Shown here: piece by piece, positions 60,331 to 64,000 of the stretch
Layout of the letters: every line of letters begins with the position of its first letter
How positions within the stretch are numbered: the stretch's first letter is position 1
Assembly (NCBI RefSeq): GCF_030717955.1
Contig: NZ_JAUZVY010000002.1
Span: forward strand, 248,001 to 312,000
Direction: 5' to 3'
Origin: Alkalimonas delamerensis
Lineage (GTDB): Bacteria; Pseudomonadota; Gammaproteobacteria; Enterobacterales; Alteromonadaceae
Length of the DNA: 64,000 nt
Made by a program: the position numbers and the translations under genes
The notes under the pieces: model-generated
What the model was told of the DNA's origin: nothing
The model's input: the letters and a program-made list of their open reading frames with translations, nothing else
The model's database searches: none

Positions 60331-61806
60331 ATGACAACAACTAAAAAAGAACCCAGCTTTCTCGATGCCTCCTTGCCTATTTTGGTGTTGATTGTCCTGC
60401 TGTCGAGCTCCGTCATCCTGTTTGGCGATGACTCTTCTTATGGCCCAAACCAGATCGCACTCTTTTTAGCCTCGGCCGTGGCTGTGGTCATTGGCCTGAA
60501 AAATGGCTTTCGCTGGAGTGATATTGAAAAAGCCATGACCAAGGGGATTGCGCTTTCATTGGGGGCGGTATTGATCTTGCTGGCGGTTGGTGCCCTGATT
60601 GGTACCTGGTTGTTGGCCGGCACAGTGCCAACTCTCATTTACTATGGCATGCAGATTTTAAGTCCCAGTTGGTTCTATGCCGCCAGCTGCATTCTCTGTG
60701 GCATTGTCGCCATGAGTATTGGCAGCTCCTGGACCACAGCAGCCACCATCGGTGTCGCTTTGATTGGTGTGGCTGCTGGATTGGGGCTGTCGCCAGCCAT
60801 TACCGCCGGCGCTATTATTTCCGGTGCTTATTTTGGCGACAAAATCTCGCCACTCAGTGAAACCACCAATCTGGCACCTGCTGTGGCTGGCGCGGAGCTG
60901 TTTTCGCACATCCGGCACATGCTGTGGACCACAGTACCCAGTATTGTTTTGGCCTTGCTGTTGTTTACCCTGATAGGTTTGAACAGCTCTGGCACAGCCG
61001 ATGCAGCGCAAATTGACTTGATCAGCAGCACCTTACAACACCATTTTACCATTAGCTTCTGGACCTTAATCCCACTCTTTGTACTGCTGGCGATGGCTAT
61101 CAAAAAAGTACCTGCTTTCCCAACGGTCTTTATTGGTGCACTACTGGGCGCTGTCTGGGCCTTTTTGTTTCAACGTGAGCTGATGCAAAGTATCCTGGAT
61201 CAGGATTTGGGCAACACCGTGGGTAGCCTCAAGTTGGTATGGGCTACCTTGTTTGATGGTTTTGCGCTGGAAACCGGTACCGATGACTTGGACCGCTTGT
61301 TAAGCGGTGGAGGCATGTCCAGTATGCTGAATACCATCTGGTTGATTTTCTCGGCCATGATGTTTGGTGCTGTGATTGAAAAAATTGGCTTGTTGCGCAA
61401 GTTTGTGCAATCCATCTTAAAAGCAGCACAGAGCACTGGATCCTTGATTACCAGTACCATCGCTACCTGTATCGCAACCAACATTTTAACCGCCGATCAG
61501 TACATGGCCATTGTGATGCCGGGGCGGATGTACAAAGAAGAGTATGAACGGCGAGGCCTGGCACCGGTCAACCTGTCACGAACCTTAGAAGATGGCGGCA
61601 CTATCACCAGCCCCTTGATCCCCTGGAATACTTGTGGTGCCTACATGCATGGTGTGCTTAACGTCAATCCGCTGGATTACTTTATCTACGCTTTCTTCAA
61701 CTTGATTAACCCGGTACTGGCGGTAATTTATGCCTACTGTGGCATTAAGATCCTCAAACTGACTCCGCCAGAAAGTGTCGAGCAAGAGCTGCACTTAAAG
61801 CTGTAA
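60331..61806 (+). CDS. Na+/H+ antiporter NhaC family
   Basis: 491 residues with the NhaC-type layout of about 11-12 helices. Conserved stretches: ILLAVGALIGTWLLAGTVPTLIYYGM, SIGSSWTTAATIGVALIGVA, ISGAYFGDKISPLSETTNLAPAVAG with the Asp and Glu/Ser residues typical of the ion site, and DGGTITSPLIPWNTCGAYM. It probably exports Na+ (or exchanges an organic acid such as malate with Na+/H+, as some family members do). The gene is in one operon with the NSS symporter and is followed by a hairpin-forming palindrome. Confidence 0.92.
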   Translation: MTTTKKEPSFLDASLPILVLIVLLSSSVILFGDDSSYGPNQIALFLASAVAVVIGLKNGFRWSDIEKAMTKGIALSLGAVLILLAVGALIGTWLLAGTVPTLIYYGMQILSPSWFYAASCILCGIVAMSIGSSWTTAATIGVALIGVAAGLGLSPAITAGAIISGAYFGDKISPLSETTNLAPAVAGAELFSHIRHMLWTTVPSIVLALLLFTLIGLNSSGTADAAQIDLISSTLQHHFTISFWTLIPLFVLLAMAIKKVPAFPTVFIGALLGAVWAFLFQRELMQSILDQDLGNTVGSLKLVWATLFDGFALETGTDDLDRLLSGGGMSSMLNTIWLIFSAMMFGAVIEKIGLLRKFVQSILKAAQSTGSLITSTIATCIATNILTADQYMAIVMPGRMYKEEYERRGLAPVNLSRTLEDGGTITSPLIPWNTCGAYMHGVLNVNPLDYFIYAFFNLINPVLAVIYAYCGIKILKLTPPESVEQELHLKL

Positions 61807-61812
61807 CCCTAG

Positions 61813-61836
61813 CCGCCTGAACGATCGTTCAGGCGG
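61813..61836. promoter_or_regulatory. 24-bp perfect palindrome between nhaC-like gene and pepN
   Basis: Left arm CCGCCTGAAC, centre GATC, right arm GTTCAGGCGG. As RNA it forms a ten-base stem with a GATC loop. There is no T run, so it is a weak terminator at best; as DNA it is shaped like an operator (TGAACGATCGTTCA core). It begins 7 bases after the NhaC stop and ends 41 bases before pepN. Confidence 0.6.
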
Positions 61837-61877
61837 ATTCACGTTATACTAAAAAATTTCTGATGATTGGAGTTGCT

Positions 61878-64000
61878 ATGTCCGCAGAAGCCCTCAGCCG
61901 TCCTTTCAAACGGCTGGCAGATTACCTGCCACCAGCGTTTAGCATTGAAAGTACCGATTTAACATTTGAGTTGGATCCGGTCAATACGGTGGTGACTGCA
62001 GAGCTTCAGATTCGGCGGCTTGATTCCAAAGTGGTAGAGCTCTGTTTGCAAGGGCAGCAGTTGGAGCTGCTGTCGGTACAGTACAAAGGGCATCTGCTGA
62101 GCGCAGACGATTACCAACTGGACGATAAAAGTCTGCGCTTAACCGTCCAGGATGACCGTTTTAGTCTGGTGATTAAAACCCGGCTTCAACCGCAAGCCAA
62201 TACGGCATTGGAAGGGCTTTATTACGCCAACAATACCTTTTGCACTCAGTGTGAAGCTGAAGGTTTCCAGCGCATTACTTACTACCTGGATCGGCCGGAT
62301 GTGCTGTCTTTGTTCAGCAGCAGTTTGATTGCGGATCCTCAGCAGTACCCGTTCTTGCTGTCCAATGGCAATAAAGTTGAACAGCGCGAACTGACCGATG
62401 GCCGTCGTCTGGTGCGCTGGCAAGACCCATTCCCAAAACCCTGCTACTTGTTTGCTCTGGTTGCCGGCGACTTCGATACCCTGAGCAGTGAGTACCAAAC
62501 AGCCTCGGGCCGAACTGTACAGCTGGAGTTTTATGTCGAAAAAGGCCAGGGCAGCAAAGCCAGTTTTGCACTGGAATCATTAAAGCGAGCGATGCGCTGG
62601 GATGAAGAGCGATTCGGGCTGGAGTATGATCTGGAGCGCTACATGGTGGTAGCGGTGGATTTCTTCAACATGGGGGCCATGGAAAATAAAGGCTTAAATG
62701 TCTTCAACAGCAAGTATGTGTTGGTGAGTGAAGCCAGTGCCACCGATAAAGACTTTTTTAATGTCGAATCCATTATTGGCCACGAATACTTTCACAATTG
62801 GACTGGCAATCGAGTCACTTGCCGGGATTGGTTTCAGCTCAGCTTAAAAGAAGGTTTGACGGTATTTCGTGATCAGGAGTTTAGCCGCGATATGGGTTCG
62901 GCCACTGTCAATCGGATTGATGCGGTTCAGGTGATTCGTACGGCCCAGTTTGCCGAGGATGCCAGCCCGATGGCGCATCCTATCCGGCCTGAGCAGGTGA
63001 TGGAAATGAATAACTTTTACACCGTCACTGTCTACGACAAAGGCGCTGAAGTCATTCGTATGCTGCACACCTTGCTGGGGGAGGCCGGCTTTCAGGCAGG
63101 GATGCGGTTGTATTTTCAGCGGCACGATGGTCAGGCGGTCACCTGCGACGACTTTGTTCAGGCCATGCAGGATGCCAATCAACAGGATTTAACCGCCTTC
63201 CGCCGCTGGTATCAGCAGTCCGGGACCCCGGTACTGAGCGTGAAGCGCAGCTACGATGCTGACAGGCGTCAGCTCACCTTGACGTTGCAGCAAAAGACGC
63301 CTCCGACAGCGGATCAGGCACAAAAGCAGCCGTTGGTATTGCCAATTCGTTACCAATTGCTGGGTAGCAAGCGTTCTTCATCGGAGTTGTTCGTGATGAC
63401 CAGCGCCCAAGCCAGTCTGACTTTTGACAATGTTGAGGCGACTGCCTTGCCGGTGGTGCTGGAGGACTTCTCAGCCCCGGTGCGATTGCAGCATGACTAC
63501 AGCGATGCTGAGTTGTTACGCATTGCAACTGAGGCCAGCAATGGTTTTGCTCGTTGGGATGCATTGCAGTCCTGCTGGTTGGGTTGGTTGCAGCAGGCTG
63601 TGGCGAAAGGGGAGTCTTATGAGCTGCCGGAAGGGTTGTTTGATTTTTATCAGCAATTGTTGCATCAGCCATTAACGGACCTGGCTTTAACGGCTGAGCT
63701 GTTAAAAGTTCCCGACTATGCGGTTTTTGCGGAAAACTTTTCTCCGATACCGGTGGACGCTATCTTGGATGCCATCACCGATTTTAGGCGTCAGCTCAGT
63801 CAGCGACTGGCCGGTGCCTGGTTGCACTGTTATCAGCAGCAGCGGCAGACAACTCCGGATTACCATGAAACCAATGTTGGTCAGCGTGCCTTGAAGAATC
63901 GATGCCTTGAGTTCCTGGCGCTGCTGCCTGAATGCAATAAGACAGTGCTTGAACAGCAGTACCGCAATGCCAACACCATGACCGACCAATTGGCGGCTTT
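61878..64000 (+). CDS. pepN: aminopeptidase N (3' end outside window)
   Basis: The frame is open from ATG 61878 (GGAG before it) to the window end, about 707 codons. It is a gluzincin M1 peptidase: the exopeptidase motif GAMEN (about 265-269) and the zinc motif HEYFHNW (about 301, HExxH) with Glu further on in SLKEGLTVF. The domain order is the beta-rich N-terminal domain, catalytic domain, then the beta and helical domains of the E. coli type (alanyl aminopeptidase, cytosolic). It removes N-terminal residues from peptides. The rest of the gene is beyond the window. Confidence 0.95.
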   Translation, partial: MSAEALSRPFKRLADYLPPAFSIESTDLTFELDPVNTVVTAELQIRRLDSKVVELCLQGQQLELLSVQYKGHLLSADDYQLDDKSLRLTVQDDRFSLVIKTRLQPQANTALEGLYYANNTFCTQCEAEGFQRITYYLDRPDVLSLFSSSLIADPQQYPFLLSNGNKVEQRELTDGRRLVRWQDPFPKPCYLFALVAGDFDTLSSEYQTASGRTVQLEFYVEKGQGSKASFALESLKRAMRWDEERFGLEYDLERYMVVAVDFFNMGAMENKGLNVFNSKYVLVSEASATDKDFFNVESIIGHEYFHNWTGNRVTCRDWFQLSLKEGLTVFRDQEFSRDMGSATVNRIDAVQVIRTAQFAEDASPMAHPIRPEQVMEMNNFYTVTVYDKGAEVIRMLHTLLGEAGFQAGMRLYFQRHDGQAVTCDDFVQAMQDANQQDLTAFRRWYQQSGTPVLSVKRSYDADRRQLTLTLQQKTPPTADQAQKQPLVLPIRYQLLGSKRSSSELFVMTSAQASLTFDNVEATALPVVLEDFSAPVRLQHDYSDAELLRIATEASNGFARWDALQSCWLGWLQQAVAKGESYELPEGLFDFYQQLLHQPLTDLALTAELLKVPDYAVFAENFSPIPVDAILDAITDFRRQLSQRLAGAWLHCYQQQRQTTPDYHETNVGQRALKNRCLEFLALLPECNKTVLEQQYRNANTMTDQLAA

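Overview
The window is chromosomal DNA of a gammaproteobacterium, most likely an Alteromonadales-type marine or alkaline-water organism (Shewanella, Rheinheimera, Alishewanella or Alkalimonas relatives). This is inferred from gene content and order: thrS-infC-rpmI-rplT, a MATE gene divergent from riboflavin synthase, msrC-proQ-prc, a bkd operon behind a LiuR-like palindrome, two-gene Na+ transport, and many c-di-GMP proteins. No 16S rRNA is present, so the genus is open. Almost all of the sequence is ordinary dense coding sequence, and prophage or large island features are absent.

Layout. 1-7230: a two-component/c-di-GMP block (end of a hybrid kinase, a receiver-EAL protein, an orphan receiver protein, and on the other strand a 1369-residue propeller-GGDEF-EAL sensor). 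7.3-16.5 kb: YaiL-like protein, two solute-binding-like proteins, a glycosyltransferase, a YebC-family protein, an ABC exporter, a P-type ATPase. 16.7-22.3 kb: a PEP-CTERM protein, a DUF4124 protein, glutaryl-CoA dehydrogenase with a class III CoA-transferase, a Fic protein with a striking upstream inverted repeat, and tRNA-Val(GAC). 22.4-31.5 kb: an S9 peptidase lipoprotein, FIST and DUF3080 proteins, MATE pump, riboflavin synthase, pteridine reductase and a fructosamine-kinase-like protein. 31.7-35 kb: the translation operon thrS-infC-rpmI-rplT, with an anticodon-arm-like hairpin before thrS and an ATT start for infC. 35-38.8 kb: M28 peptidase, an unknown secreted protein, a 266-bp MITE-like cruciform element and two small proteins. 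38.9-41.1 kb: YgiQ.

The most interesting region is 41.2-44.7 kb: a GNAT protein, a borosin-type (OphMA/SonM-like) peptide-backbone alpha-N-methyltransferase, a 99-residue candidate precursor peptide with an acidic tail, and a TPR-membrane-GGDEF diguanylate cyclase that starts 3 bases after the precursor stop. It reads as a split-borosin RiPP locus tied to c-di-GMP signalling.

44.8-64 kb: astE; the bkdA1-bkdA2-bkdB branched-chain 2-oxoacid dehydrogenase operon; a YefM-YoeB toxin-antitoxin pair with two TGTACA operator cores; a DUF2804 protein; an AAA+ ATPase paired with an unusual protein kinase; msrC, a small acidic protein, proQ and prc; an NSS sodium symporter with an NhaC antiporter; and the start of pepN, which runs off the end.
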